From contig CADBCT010000004.1 in assembly GCA_902793315.1 (NCBI GenBank), positions 36,573 through 71,966 of the forward strand: 35,394 nucleotides of DNA, read 5' to 3'. Position numbers and translations under genes: made by a program. The number at the start of each line of letters is the position of its first letter. The stretch's first letter is position 1. This DNA comes from an uncultured Erysipelotrichaceae bacterium. GTDB taxonomy: Bacteria; Bacillota_I; Bacilli_A; RF39; UBA660. The notes beneath the pieces are model-generated. The model was not told where the DNA came from. It did no database searches and saw nothing but the letters and a program-made list of their open reading frames with translations. This document shows, one piece after another, positions 21,369 to 30,874 of this stretch.

Positions 21369-24300
21369 ATGAACGATAAAATGCAGATATTACTTGATAG
21401 AATAAATATTGATGAGTCATCTTATCAATATTTTTCTGGTGCTGCTTTAACTAAAATTAAAATTAACCCTAAAAAAGACAGTTGGATTATTTATATTGAT
21501 ATTGATAATTTATTACCAGTTGAAGTATATGAGGAAATAGAAAGTAAAAAGAATTTGTTGGACAAGAATGCTAGTAGTATTGATTTTATTTATAATGTTA
21601 AGTATAAGAAGAATTCTTTATATAAAGATTATTATCCATATTTATTAAGTACTTTAAAGAAAGACTTAAAAGTTATTGAAATATTTGAAGATTGTATGGA
21701 AGTTCAAGATGATAGATTAGTCTTAGTAGTTTCTAATTCTCAAGAACAAGCTAAATTAGAAAGAGTACTTAATAAGATGCATAAGTTTTATAAAAAATTA
21801 GGTTATGAAGAAGAAATAAATATTATTATTAATCATAAAGAAGATATTCAAGATGCTATTCAAAAAGAATTAGAAGATACTTTAAAAGATCTTAAGATAG
21901 TTGAAGATAAAGAACCACCTAAAGAAAAAGAAAAAAAGTTATTTCGTAGGGAAAAGAAAGATGAAAATAGTATCTTTGGAGGAAAAGTTATTAAAGATAA
22001 GCCAATTAAGATTAAAACTATTATTGGTGAAGATGGAGATGTTACTGTAGAAGCTAAAGTCTTTGGTACTGATTTCTTTGAATCTAGTAAAACTGATTTT
22101 AAGATTATTACTTTAAAAATTACTGATTATTCTGATAGTATGTATTGTAAATTATTTGTTAGAGATGATGAAGAATACAGTAAATTAAAAAAAGAGTTAA
22201 AGGAAGGTAATTGGTATTTAATAAAGGGTTATACTAAGAATGATCCATATTCTAAAGAAATAGTTTTGAATGCTAGAGATATAGTTAAAATAGAAAAAGA
22301 TGAAGAAGAAATAAAAGATACTGCTTTAATTAAAAGAGTAGAATTGCATGCTCATAGTAAAATGAGTCAAATGGATGGAGTAGCTGATGAAACTGATTTA
22401 GTTAGTACTGCTATGAAGTTTGGTATGAAGGCAGTTGCTATTACTGATCATAATGGAGTACAAGGATTCCCTCATGTCTTTAATATGGTTACTTCTCATA
22501 ATAAAAAGTTAAAAGAAGGAGAAGAACCTTTTAAAGCTATTTATGGGGCGGAACTTACAATGATTGATGATTCAGTTAATATTGTACTTAGACCTACTGA
22601 TAAAGTAATGTTAGATGAAACATATGTGGTGTTTGACTTTGAAACTACTGGATTTAATGCTGGTGGAGAAGATTCTATTATTGAAATAGGTGCTGTTAAG
22701 ATTAAAGATGGGGTTATATTAGAAAGATATGATGAATTAATTAATCCTGGAAGACCTTTACCAGATAAGATAGTAGAATTAACTAATATTACTGATGAAA
22801 TGTTAAAAGATAAAGATAATGAAGAGGATGCAGTCAAGAGATTCATCGAATGGTTTGGAGATTTACCAATGGTTGCTCATAATGCTAAGTTTGATGTATC
22901 TTTCTTAGAAATGGCCTATAAAAAATATGATTTAGGAGAATTTAAAAATCCAGTTATTGATACTTTAGAATTATCAAGAACTTTGGATACAGCTTATGCT
23001 AGACATAGTTTAAGTGCTTTAGTAAAAAGATATGAGGTTCCTTGGGATGAAGAAGCTCATCATAGAGGAGATTATGATGCTGAAGGAACAGCTTTAGTCT
23101 TCCATAAGATGTTAAAGAAATTATCCAATCGTAATATTGAAAAAATGAATGAATTAGATAAATTAGTATCTAAAGAAGATATTCATAAATACGGTCGTGC
23201 TCATCATATTAATTTATTAGTAAAGAATAAAACTGGTTTAAAGAATTTATTTAAATTAGTTAGTTTAGCTAATACTACTTATTTATATAAAACGCCTAGA
23301 ATACTTAGAAGTGTTGTTGAGGAACATAGAGAAGGTTTATTAATAGGTAGCGGTTGCTATGAGGGAGAAGTCTTCAATGAAGCTAAGTCAAAGAGTGATG
23401 AAGATTTATCTAATATTATTAGATTCTATGATTATGTAGAAGTACAACCAATAGAATGTTATGATCATTTAATTCAAACAAGTGATTTTGCTACTAAAGT
23501 TGAAGTTGCTGCTAATATTGAAAAGATTGTTAGGGTTACTGAAGAAGCTGGTAAAATTATTGTTGCTACTGGTGATGTTCATCATATAAAACGTGATGAT
23601 AAAATTTATCGTGAAATAATAGTTAATCAAAAAGTTCCTGGTGGAGGTAGACATCCTCTGGCTAAGAGTAATATTACAAGTATACCTTCAAATCATTTTA
23701 GAACTACTAATGAAATGTTAGAAGACTTTAGTTTCTTAGGACCAGATAAAGCTTATGAAATAGTAGTTGAAAATACTAATAAAATAGCTGATATGTGTGA
23801 AATAGTAGAAGTTATTATTGATACTGGAGGTATTCCATTCTCTCCAAGAGTTAAATCAGATGATGGAAAAGAATACTTAGATTGTCCTGTTGTAGTAACT
23901 GATCTTGTTTATACAAAAGCAGCAGATTGGTATGGAGATCCTCTTCCATATGCAATAGAAGAGAGAATTGCTACTGAATTATATGGAGATATTGTCTTTA
24001 AGATGTTAAGTTCTGAATTAAAAGATAAAGGACTTGAAGGAGAAGACTTTGATATAGAAGTTCATAAAAGATTACATGAAGAAATATTAAAGGGTTCAGA
24101 TAATATTAAATCCTTAGTAAAAGAATATGTTAAGAAAACTAGTGAAGAAGAATTAGATGAAAAAGGATTAGAAAAAGCAACTAAGAAAGCTCTAGGTGGA
24201 GTTATTGGTGGAGGATTTGATCCAATCTATTTGATTTCACAGAGATTAGTTAAACATTCTAATGATGAAGGATATTTAGTTGGATCACGTGGTTCTGTTG

Positions 24301-25985
24301 GATCAAGCTTTGTTGCTACTATGATGGGTATTACTGAAGTTAATCCTTTATCACCACATTATCGTTGTGAAAAATGCAAATTAAGTATTTTTGAAGATGA
24401 AGATGGTAATTCATTCGGAGAAAACTATTCTTCAGGATTTGATTTACCTGATAAAGAATGTCCAAAATGTCATATTCCAATGATTAAAGACGGACAAGAT
24501 ATGCCATTTGCTACTTTCTTAGGATTTAATGCCGATAAAGTACCGGATATTGATTTAAATTTCTCAGATTTAAATCAAGCATCTGCTCATGCTTATACAA
24601 AAGTATTATTTGGAGAGAATAACGTTTATAGGGCAGGTACAATTGGTACTGTAGCTGATAAAACAGCTTATGGGTTTGTAAAAGGCTATCTAGAAGAAAA
24701 AGGCATTGATGATATGCGTAGTGCTGAAATAGAAAGATTAGCTATGGGATGTACAGGAGTAAAAAGAACTACTGGACAACATCCGGGAGGAATAGTAGTT
24801 ATTCCAGATTATATGGAAGTATCTGACTTTACTCCATATCAATATCCAGCAGATGATGCAACAGCTGAATGGAAGACAACTCACTTTGATTACCATTCAA
24901 TTGATCAATGTTTGTTAAAATTAGATATACTAGGTCATTCTGATCCGACACAATTAAGATTAATTCAAAATCAATCAGGAACAGATGTTTTAAAAGTACC
25001 ATTAGATGATAAAGACACAATGAGTATATTTACTTCTACTGATATTTTAGGAGTTACTAAAGAACAAATTATGTGTAATACTGGTACATTAGGTATACCT
25101 GAGTTTGGTACTCCATTTACAATAAAACTAGTTGAAGATACTAAACCAACTACTTTTGGAGAATTAGTTAAAATATCAGGATTATCTCATGGTACTGATG
25201 TTTGGTTAGGAAATGCTCAAGAATTAATTCAAAAGAATGTTGTACCATTTAAAGATACAATTGGTTGTCGTGATGATATTATGGTTTATTTAATGTATAA
25301 TGGAGTAGCTCCAATAAAAGCTTTTAAGATTATGGAGTTTGTTCGTAAAGGAAAAGCTTCTAAAGATCCAGATGCTTGGAAAGAACATGTAAAAACAATG
25401 CAAGATGCTAAGATACCAGAATGGTTTATTGAGTCTTGTAGGAAGATTAAATATATGTTCCCGAAAGCACATGCTGCTGCCTATGTAATAAGTGCCTTTA
25501 GAATAGCTTGGTATAAAGTACATATGCCTGTATATTTCTATTCATCATGGTATTCATGTAAGGCAACTGATGTAGATGTTGAAAATATGATTAAAGGTTA
25601 TAAAGCGATTAAAGCTAGACTAGAGGATATTGAAGAAAAAGGTTATGAAGCTACTAATAAAGAAAATGGTCAGGCTGAATCGTTAAAGGTAGCTTTAGAA
25701 GCTACTGCTAGAGGAATAAAATTCTTAAATGTTAATTTATATGAATCTGAAGCAACTACTTGGAAAACTAAAAATGATAAAGAGATTTATCCACCGTTTA
25801 GTGCAATAGATGGTTTAGGTGATACAGTTGCTAAAAAGATTGTTGAAGAAAGAGAAAAGGGAAAATTCTTAAGTATTGAAGATGTTCAAAAAAGAGCTAA
25901 AGTATCTCAGACTTTAATAGATAAAATGAAAGAAATGGGCATTTTAGAAGGATTACCTGATTCAAATCAATTATCATTATTTTAG
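21369..25985 (+). CDS. polC: DNA polymerase III alpha subunit, PolC type
   Basis: Replicative DNA polymerase of low-GC Gram-positives, complete at 1538 residues (usual 1430-1470; the excess lies in the N-terminal and inter-domain loops). Order: N-terminal domain (1-220), OB fold (about 225-315), PHP part 1 (RVELHAHSKMSQMDG, from about 324), DEDD proofreading exonuclease (FDFETTG about 421; HNAKFDVSF; HRGDYDAE), PHP part 2 (TGDVHHIKRDD), zinc site (CEKC and CPKCH), palm with catalytic PDIDLNFS (about 1060) and C-terminal helix-hairpin-helix. It ends NQLSLF, a match to the beta-clamp-binding QxxLF motif. ATG 21369 follows AGGAGGG. It heads the polC...rimP-nusA region. Confidence 0.98.
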   Translation: MNDKMQILLDRINIDESSYQYFSGAALTKIKINPKKDSWIIYIDIDNLLPVEVYEEIESKKNLLDKNASSIDFIYNVKYKKNSLYKDYYPYLLSTLKKDLKVIEIFEDCMEVQDDRLVLVVSNSQEQAKLERVLNKMHKFYKKLGYEEEINIIINHKEDIQDAIQKELEDTLKDLKIVEDKEPPKEKEKKLFRREKKDENSIFGGKVIKDKPIKIKTIIGEDGDVTVEAKVFGTDFFESSKTDFKIITLKITDYSDSMYCKLFVRDDEEYSKLKKELKEGNWYLIKGYTKNDPYSKEIVLNARDIVKIEKDEEEIKDTALIKRVELHAHSKMSQMDGVADETDLVSTAMKFGMKAVAITDHNGVQGFPHVFNMVTSHNKKLKEGEEPFKAIYGAELTMIDDSVNIVLRPTDKVMLDETYVVFDFETTGFNAGGEDSIIEIGAVKIKDGVILERYDELINPGRPLPDKIVELTNITDEMLKDKDNEEDAVKRFIEWFGDLPMVAHNAKFDVSFLEMAYKKYDLGEFKNPVIDTLELSRTLDTAYARHSLSALVKRYEVPWDEEAHHRGDYDAEGTALVFHKMLKKLSNRNIEKMNELDKLVSKEDIHKYGRAHHINLLVKNKTGLKNLFKLVSLANTTYLYKTPRILRSVVEEHREGLLIGSGCYEGEVFNEAKSKSDEDLSNIIRFYDYVEVQPIECYDHLIQTSDFATKVEVAANIEKIVRVTEEAGKIIVATGDVHHIKRDDKIYREIIVNQKVPGGGRHPLAKSNITSIPSNHFRTTNEMLEDFSFLGPDKAYEIVVENTNKIADMCEIVEVIIDTGGIPFSPRVKSDDGKEYLDCPVVVTDLVYTKAADWYGDPLPYAIEERIATELYGDIVFKMLSSELKDKGLEGEDFDIEVHKRLHEEILKGSDNIKSLVKEYVKKTSEEELDEKGLEKATKKALGGVIGGGFDPIYLISQRLVKHSNDEGYLVGSRGSVGSSFVATMMGITEVNPLSPHYRCEKCKLSIFEDEDGNSFGENYSSGFDLPDKECPKCHIPMIKDGQDMPFATFLGFNADKVPDIDLNFSDLNQASAHAYTKVLFGENNVYRAGTIGTVADKTAYGFVKGYLEEKGIDDMRSAEIERLAMGCTGVKRTTGQHPGGIVVIPDYMEVSDFTPYQYPADDATAEWKTTHFDYHSIDQCLLKLDILGHSDPTQLRLIQNQSGTDVLKVPLDDKDTMSIFTSTDILGVTKEQIMCNTGTLGIPEFGTPFTIKLVEDTKPTTFGELVKISGLSHGTDVWLGNAQELIQKNVVPFKDTIGCRDDIMVYLMYNGVAPIKAFKIMEFVRKGKASKDPDAWKEHVKTMQDAKIPEWFIESCRKIKYMFPKAHAAAYVISAFRIAWYKVHMPVYFYSSWYSCKATDVDVENMIKGYKAIKARLEDIEEKGYEATNKENGQAESLKVALEATARGIKFLNVNLYESEATTWKTKNDKEIYPPFSAIDGLGDTVAKKIVEEREKGKFLSIEDVQKRAKVSQTLIDKMKEMGILEGLPDSNQLSLF

Positions 25986-26020
25986 TTTGTAAAAGTTGTA
26001 ATAGGAAAGGAATGTTATCT

Positions 26021-26512
26021 ATGGAAGATAAAACAGTTTTAGAAAAAGATACTGAAAAAATGGCTTATAATAATAAACAGTCTGTAATGAAAGGAATAGA
26101 AATTGCAGGGTTTGATTATTTAAGAGATGTAGATGAAAGAGTATCTACTATGATTTATAATTATTTGATGGGAAAGAGCGATGTTCTACCCACTTATGAA
26201 GAAGTAAATGCTTTAGTAGAATCATCTGGAGAAAGAAATATTATTTCTGCTAACTGTGGGGTTTTTCTAACAAAAAATTTTGATATTAGTATTTATTTAC
26301 CAATTGCAACGGAAGTTGAAAGAGTTGACTATATTAGTAAAGATGAACATGTGGTAGATGTTGTTAAAAATACAAAATATAGTATAGGTAAAGAAAAAAT
26401 CAAACAGGCTAAAGAAACTGTTAGATTTCCTGAAGAAAGAGTAATGCAACTACAAGAGTGTTTAAGAAATTATGTAGAAAAAAAAGAAGAATCTAAAACC
26501 AAGATGTTTTAG
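26021..26512 (+). CDS. Hypothetical soluble protein
   Basis: Not recognised. It has 163 residues, soluble, mixed alpha/beta: an N-terminal helical part (KGIEIAGFDYLRDVDERVST), a YLMGKSDVLPTYEEVNALVE segment and a beta portion (NCGVFLTKNFDISIYLPI), then a charged C-terminal helix. ATG 26021 is chosen over ATG 26012 because AGGAAAGG lies ten bases before it and directly abuts the latter. It follows polC by 35 bases and is closed by a terminator that contains its stop codon. Confidence 0.8.
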   Translation: MEDKTVLEKDTEKMAYNNKQSVMKGIEIAGFDYLRDVDERVSTMIYNYLMGKSDVLPTYEEVNALVESSGERNIISANCGVFLTKNFDISIYLPIATEVERVDYISKDEHVVDVVKNTKYSIGKEKIKQAKETVRFPEERVMQLQECLRNYVEKKEESKTKMF

Positions 26513-26522
26513 TTCTTTTTTT
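26488..26522 (+). terminator. Terminator after hypothetical gene
   Basis: CTAAAAC (26493-26499) pairs with GTTTTAG (26506-26512), extended by AGAA/TTCT past a bulged T, then T-run. Confidence 0.88.
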
Positions 26523-26559
26523 ATTTTATGTATGATAAAATAAAAATAGAGGTGATTGT

Positions 26560-27357
26560 ATGGAAGAAAAAAAGAAAAACAATACTGGTTTAAAAGTAAT
26601 TATTATAGTCTTAATTTTAGCTTTATTAGGAGCAGTTGGTTATATTTGTTATGATAAAGGACTTATAAAACTACCTAAGAAAGAGGCTAAGACAGAAGTG
26701 GTTGATGATACAAAGCATGATAAAGAATTAAGTCAAGGAGAAATAGATGACTTAACAGATTTTGCTAAAGAACTTAGTAATAACTTTGCTGAGTATTATC
26801 CACTAGATGATTTTTCAAAAATAGATAATCAAAAATTATTATTTTGGGCGCTTAGAAGAATAGGATTTAATGATTTAATTACTGAAAAAGAAATTGAAGA
26901 TCAAGTAACAAATTATTTCGGTAAAAGTTTAAAAGTAAAACATGAAGATATTGAGTGTCCTACTTCAGATGAAGAACCACTTTATCTACATGAAGATGGT
27001 GGATATGTACCTAATCCTAATCATTTTGGACATGGAATGGGTCAAGATCCTCAAGCAGCTTTATTTTATGTATCTGGAGAAAAAGATGGGAGTTTAATTA
27101 CGGTTAATTATAAAGTATTATATTCTAACACTTGTGGAGATGTTTGCTTCTTGAGCTCATATTATAAAAGTTATGAAGATAGTATTAAAAAAATTAATGC
27201 TATTTTAGAAGGTGATCCTGATTCAGAAGAAGGACCTGGTGTTAATTTAACCGAGGATTTATATAAAACTGTTGAAGTAAGAGTTCCTGTTACTACTTTT
27301 AAGGTAGAAAAAACTGATAAAGGTTATACATTAAAAAGTGTAGTCATTAATGAATAA
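26560..27357 (+). CDS. Membrane-anchored extracytoplasmic protein, unknown function
   Basis: Not recognised. It has 265 residues: a short basic N-terminus, one transmembrane helix (about 11-30), a Lys/Glu linker and an exported domain that contains WALRRIGFNDLITEKEIEDQ, a DGGYVPNPNHFGHGMGQD loop and three Cys, two of them close together in SNTCGDVCFLSS, possibly a disulfide. It has no lipobox. GGTGATTGT precedes the ATG. It is flanked by terminators on both sides, hence monocistronic. A similar architecture recurs in the gene at 30001, without clear sequence identity. Confidence 0.85.
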   Translation: MEEKKKNNTGLKVIIIVLILALLGAVGYICYDKGLIKLPKKEAKTEVVDDTKHDKELSQGEIDDLTDFAKELSNNFAEYYPLDDFSKIDNQKLLFWALRRIGFNDLITEKEIEDQVTNYFGKSLKVKHEDIECPTSDEEPLYLHEDGGYVPNPNHFGHGMGQDPQAALFYVSGEKDGSLITVNYKVLYSNTCGDVCFLSSYYKSYEDSIKKINAILEGDPDSEEGPGVNLTEDLYKTVEVRVPVTTFKVEKTDKGYTLKSVVINE

Positions 27358-27381
27358 AAAGAATAGTAATATTCTTTTTTT
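27356..27381 (+). terminator. Terminator after exported-protein gene
   Basis: AAAAAGAAT (27356-27364) pairs with ATTCTTTTT (27371-27379), loop AGTAAT, T-run. Confidence 0.88.
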
Positions 27382-27411
27382 AGTGCTAGAATATAGTAAA
27401 GGAGGAGAATT

Positions 27412-28464
27412 ATGAAAAAGAAAGTTGGTTTATTATTGGTATTAATGATAGCGTTATTAATCGTTCCAGTAGGAGCTAAATCATCTAATAATTTTATTGC
27501 TGATAATAGTATAAAATTAGCAGATAGTATTGAAGCAACAACTTTTGCAGCAGGTAATACTGTTAATATTGCTTCAAATATTGATGGGGCTTTATTTGTA
27601 GCTGGTAATGATGTAACACTAAATAGTAGTCAAGACCTTTTATTTGCAGCTGGTAATATGATTTTAATAGAAGGAGTAAATACTAAAGATGCATTTATTG
27701 CTGGATCAAGTATTGATGTTAAACCATCAATAATTAGAGATTTATATGCAACAGCTCAAACTATTAATATTGATTCTGAAATCTCAAGAAATGCTTATTT
27801 AGGAGGAGAAACAGTAGTCATTAATTCAAAGATTAATGGAGATGCTCAAATAGATGCAGAAACTATAAAAATAGGAAAAAATGCAGCTATTACTGGTACT
27901 TTAAATTATCCTGAAAACGCTAAAATTACTATTACAAATGGAGCAGTTATAAATAAAACAAAAACATACAAAAATAATATATCTACAGAAAAAACTATGG
28001 CTTCTAAATTATTAGATAGGTTATATGCTTTCTTAGGAATGTTATTAATAGGATTAATTTTAATGGCTTTAAATAAAAAGGTATTTACTAAGATTGAAAA
28101 GATTAATAAAGACTTAAGTACATTTGCTAAGAATTTAGGTATTGGATTTGTGTTCTTAGTAATAGTACCAGTTGCTGCTATTATAGCTATGTGTACAGTT
28201 ATTGGAGTACCTTTAGCTATTATTTCATTATTAATTTATGGAATTATGATTTATTTATCTGTTATTCCAACAGCTTACTATTTAGGAAATATTATTTTAA
28301 AAGATTATATCAAAAATAAATATGTATTATTCATAGTATCATTATTAATAATTTATGTATTAAAAATGATTCCAGGACTTGGTGGTTTAGTAACATTCAT
28401 CTCATTATGTTTTGGATTAGGTGTTTATACTGAATTGTTAAAAAGTAATATTAAAGCAAAATAG
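27412..28464 (+). CDS. Exported bactofilin-like beta-helix protein with C-terminal membrane domain
   Basis: It has 350 residues. A cleavable signal peptide (1-22, ending VGAKSS) is followed by a repetitive right-handed beta-helix-type region (about 30-185: TFAAGNTVNI, LFVAGNDVTL, LFAAGNMILI, AFIAGSSIDV; spacing about 17-20 residues) of the polymer-forming, bactofilin-like type. After a linker come four transmembrane helices (about 203-345). The repeats face the cell surface, unlike cytoplasmic bactofilins, so this may be an envelope shell or adhesive element. Function unknown. GGAGGAG precedes the ATG. Monocistronic, ending in a terminator that overlaps the stop. Confidence 0.88.
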   Translation: MKKKVGLLLVLMIALLIVPVGAKSSNNFIADNSIKLADSIEATTFAAGNTVNIASNIDGALFVAGNDVTLNSSQDLLFAAGNMILIEGVNTKDAFIAGSSIDVKPSIIRDLYATAQTINIDSEISRNAYLGGETVVINSKINGDAQIDAETIKIGKNAAITGTLNYPENAKITITNGAVINKTKTYKNNISTEKTMASKLLDRLYAFLGMLLIGLILMALNKKVFTKIEKINKDLSTFAKNLGIGFVFLVIVPVAAIIAMCTVIGVPLAIISLLIYGIMIYLSVIPTAYYLGNIILKDYIKNKYVLFIVSLLIIYVLKMIPGLGGLVTFISLCFGLGVYTELLKSNIKAK

Positions 28465-28484
28465 AGTCAAATGACTCTATTTTT
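28458..28484 (+). terminator. Terminator after bactofilin-like gene
   Basis: AAAATAGAGTCA (28458-28469) pairs with TGACTCTATTTT (28472-28483), T-run; stop codon in the 5' arm. Confidence 0.9.
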
Positions 28485-28492
28485 GTTATAAT
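28484..28492 (+). promoter_or_regulatory. Extended -10 promoter of vanY-truB
   Basis: TGTTATAAT (28484-28492) directly follows the preceding terminator and lies 15 bases before the ATG; any -35 would be inside the hairpin. Confidence 0.75.
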
Positions 28493-28507
28493 TAAAGTGG
28501 TGGTTGT

Positions 28508-29905
28508 ATGAAATATACAGTTTTAGTTAATAAGAATAATAGAATTAGTAATAATTATTTAAATAAAATAGATTTAGTTATGACTAAAAATGTTTTAGAA
28601 GAAGATATTTATATAGAGCAAGAGACATATAATAATTACTTAAAATTAAAAAAATTTATAAGTAATGAATTAAATATTGATATTGGTATAGATACTGCTT
28701 ATCGAGATAATAATCATCAAGAAAGGATTTATAACCATTATTTAGAAACTAAAGGAAAAGACTATTGTGATAAATATGTAGCTTTAGTAGGTTATTCTGA
28801 ACATCATACAGGTTTGGCTATAGATATTGATGTAAAAATAAATAATGATTATATGTATAGTGATGATAATTTTGATTTAGCTGAACCAGTTCTAAAGAAA
28901 ATTCATCCTTATCTTCATAATTTTGGTTTTATTTTAAGATATCCGGAGAATAAAGAAAATATTACAGGATATAATTATGAACCATGGCATATAAGATATG
29001 TTGGTAAAATACCAGCTACAATAATTTATGAGAATAATTTGACTTTAGAAGAATATTTAAATGACTTTGGATGCATACTTTATATTAATAAACCAAAAGA
29101 TATTACTTCTTTTGATGTAGTTAATAAGATAAGTAATATATTTGGAATAAAAAAAGTAGGTCATACTGGAACTCTTGATCCTTTAGCTACAGGAGTTATG
29201 CTAGTATGCGTTGGAAAAGCAACTAAAATAGTTGAATTATTAACCGCAGAAGATAAAGAGTATATTGCTGAAGTTAAATTAGGTATTAAAACTGATACAT
29301 TAGATATTACTGGAGAAGTTTTAGAAACTAGAGATGTTCCTAAAGATTTGAATATAATTGAGACATTAAATAGTTTTAAAAAAACTTATCTTCAAGAAGT
29401 ACCTATTTATTCAGCTGTTAAAGTAAATGGTAAAAAACTATATGAATATGCTCGAGAAGAAAAGAAAGTAGAGTTGCCTAAAAAAGAAGTAACTATCAAA
29501 GAAATAGAATTATTAAATATGAATAATAATACTTTTAAGTTTAGAACACTAGTTACTAAAGGCTGTTATATAAGAAGTTTAATTAATGATATCTGTATTA
29601 CCTTAAATACTATTGGTACTATGACTTCTTTAGTTAGAACTAAACAAGGTAAAATAGATATAAGTAATACTAATTGTCTAGAGGAAATAGAAAGTAATAA
29701 TTATAAGTATTATAAAATAGAAGAAGTTTTAGACTATAAAACTATTGAAGTTGATAGTAATTTGAATAAAAAAATAAGTAATGGAGTAAAACTATCTAAT
29801 GAATGGAATATTAAAGATAAAGTTATTTTTACATATAATAATAAACTGTTAGGTATTTATGAAAATAACAATAATGAGTTAAGAGTCTGGAAGAATTTTG
29901 TTTAG
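28508..29905 (+). CDS. truB: Fusion: VanY-type D,D-carboxypeptidase domain + TruB pseudouridine synthase
   Basis: A single open frame of 465 residues with two unrelated enzymes. Residues 1-187 are an M15B peptidase with the zinc motif SEHHTGLAIDID (from Ser97; His99, Asp106) and EPWH (His161), typical of D-Ala-D-Ala carboxypeptidases. Residues 188-465 are TruB, which makes psi55 in the tRNA T-loop: CILYINKPKDITSFDVV, catalytic Asp224 in GHTGTLDPLATGVML, KGCYIRSL and a C-terminal PUA-like region. There is no signal peptide, so the peptidase domain would be cytoplasmic. No ATG or GTG restarts TruB at the junction; TTG 29039 is in frame but lacks a clear ribosome binding site. Lies 5' of the rimP operon, unlike Bacillus where truB follows rbfA. 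Confidence 0.93.
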   Translation: MKYTVLVNKNNRISNNYLNKIDLVMTKNVLEEDIYIEQETYNNYLKLKKFISNELNIDIGIDTAYRDNNHQERIYNHYLETKGKDYCDKYVALVGYSEHHTGLAIDIDVKINNDYMYSDDNFDLAEPVLKKIHPYLHNFGFILRYPENKENITGYNYEPWHIRYVGKIPATIIYENNLTLEEYLNDFGCILYINKPKDITSFDVVNKISNIFGIKKVGHTGTLDPLATGVMLVCVGKATKIVELLTAEDKEYIAEVKLGIKTDTLDITGEVLETRDVPKDLNIIETLNSFKKTYLQEVPIYSAVKVNGKKLYEYAREEKKVELPKKEVTIKEIELLNMNNNTFKFRTLVTKGCYIRSLINDICITLNTIGTMTSLVRTKQGKIDISNTNCLEEIESNNYKYYKIEEVLDYKTIEVDSNLNKKISNGVKLSNEWNIKDKVIFTYNNKLLGIYENNNNELRVWKNFV

Positions 29906-29929
29906 AAATGTCTATAGTATACATTTTTT
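29906..29929 (+). terminator. Weak terminator after vanY-truB
   Basis: AAATGT (29906-29911) pairs with ACATTT (29921-29926), nine-base loop, then T residues. A 14-base palindrome, AAAAAGTACTTTTT (29957-29970), lies further down, near the next gene. Confidence 0.6.
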
Positions 29930-30000
29930 ACATAAATTAAAGTAAAAAAACTTTAAAAAAAGTACTTTTTATGATATTTTTAACATAGGAGTGTGTGTTT

Positions 30001-30831
30001 ATGAAAAAAAAGAAAAATAGTAAAAGAACGATAGTAATTATAATAATCATTATTGCAGTATTACTTACTTTAGTAGGAGCCTTTTTATCAACTAAGGGAG
30101 AAAATAAAAAACCAGATAATAAAGAAGAAGTAAAAGGTACTAAAATAGATAATGATGATAAGAGGTTTTTTAATACATATTCATTTATGAAAGATTTGAC
30201 ATATCAAGATGCTAGACCAGAAGGTTTTAGATCTTTTAGCGGAAAAGAACTTATGAGTATAATTTCTCCATTCTTTAATACAGCAGATTTTACTAAAGAG
30301 GGAGATAACTATACTATTACTGTACAAAGAGTTTTAATATATTTAACTTTGTATTTTCCAAAAGATGCGACTATAAGAGCAGATGAAGCAGTAGATCCTA
30401 ATTATGTATATGAAACTAATCTTGATTTTCCAGAAGGAAAAGGTATGATAATTACTAATTATGACGGAGAAAAATTCACAGTTAAATTTACTAGTCTTCC
30501 AGAAAAAGAAAAAGAGGGACCTATTAAAATATTCCCAAGAGAAATTGAATCTGCTATGATTACACCAGATGAGAAGACAATAATAGTAACTGAAAAAGCA
30601 ATTTATGTTGAAGAATTTGAATATGAAGGAAAAGTATACTATACTATTTATGCTGATGAAACTAGAAAAAATAAAATTGATACTAAACTATATGATCCAA
30701 CAGAAAAGGAAAAACTAGAAGCAATCAGTATAGTCAATTATAGAGAACAAGCTTCAACAATTACTCAGACATTCAAATATGATGAGAATAGTAAGAGATT
30801 TATATTTGCAGAAAGTAAAATAAGTGAATAA
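30001..30831 (+). CDS. Membrane-anchored extracytoplasmic protein, unknown function
   Basis: Not recognised. It has 276 residues: a very basic N-terminus (MKKKKNSKR), one transmembrane helix (about 10-30), a Lys-rich linker and an exported beta-rich domain (TFNTADFT-like strand pairs, NYVYETNLDFPEGKGMIITN, YEGKVYYTIYADETRK). There is no lipobox or sortase signal. ATG 30001 is preferred to GTG 29995, with AGGAGTG upstream. Possible promoter region contains a 14-base palindrome (29957-29970). The architecture parallels the gene at 26560. Confidence 0.84.
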   Translation: MKKKKNSKRTIVIIIIIIAVLLTLVGAFLSTKGENKKPDNKEEVKGTKIDNDDKRFFNTYSFMKDLTYQDARPEGFRSFSGKELMSIISPFFNTADFTKEGDNYTITVQRVLIYLTLYFPKDATIRADEAVDPNYVYETNLDFPEGKGMIITNYDGEKFTVKFTSLPEKEKEGPIKIFPREIESAMITPDEKTIIVTEKAIYVEEFEYEGKVYYTIYADETRKNKIDTKLYDPTEKEKLEAISIVNYREQASTITQTFKYDENSKRFIFAESKISE

Positions 30832-30834
30832 TAC

Positions 30835-30862
30835 TTGTAATATTTAAAATATATGTTATAAT
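30835..30862 (+). promoter_or_regulatory. Promoter of the rimP-nusA-infB operon
   Basis: TTGTAA (30835-30840), 16 bases, TATAAT (30857-30862), with the extended TG at 30854-30855. Confidence 0.85.
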
Positions 30863-30874
30863 ACAAACAGAAAG

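Noticed and set aside
22541-22846. 101-codon open frame on the minus strand within polC
   Set aside because: A shadow of the polC exonuclease region, without ribosome binding site and with composition dictated by the polC codons.
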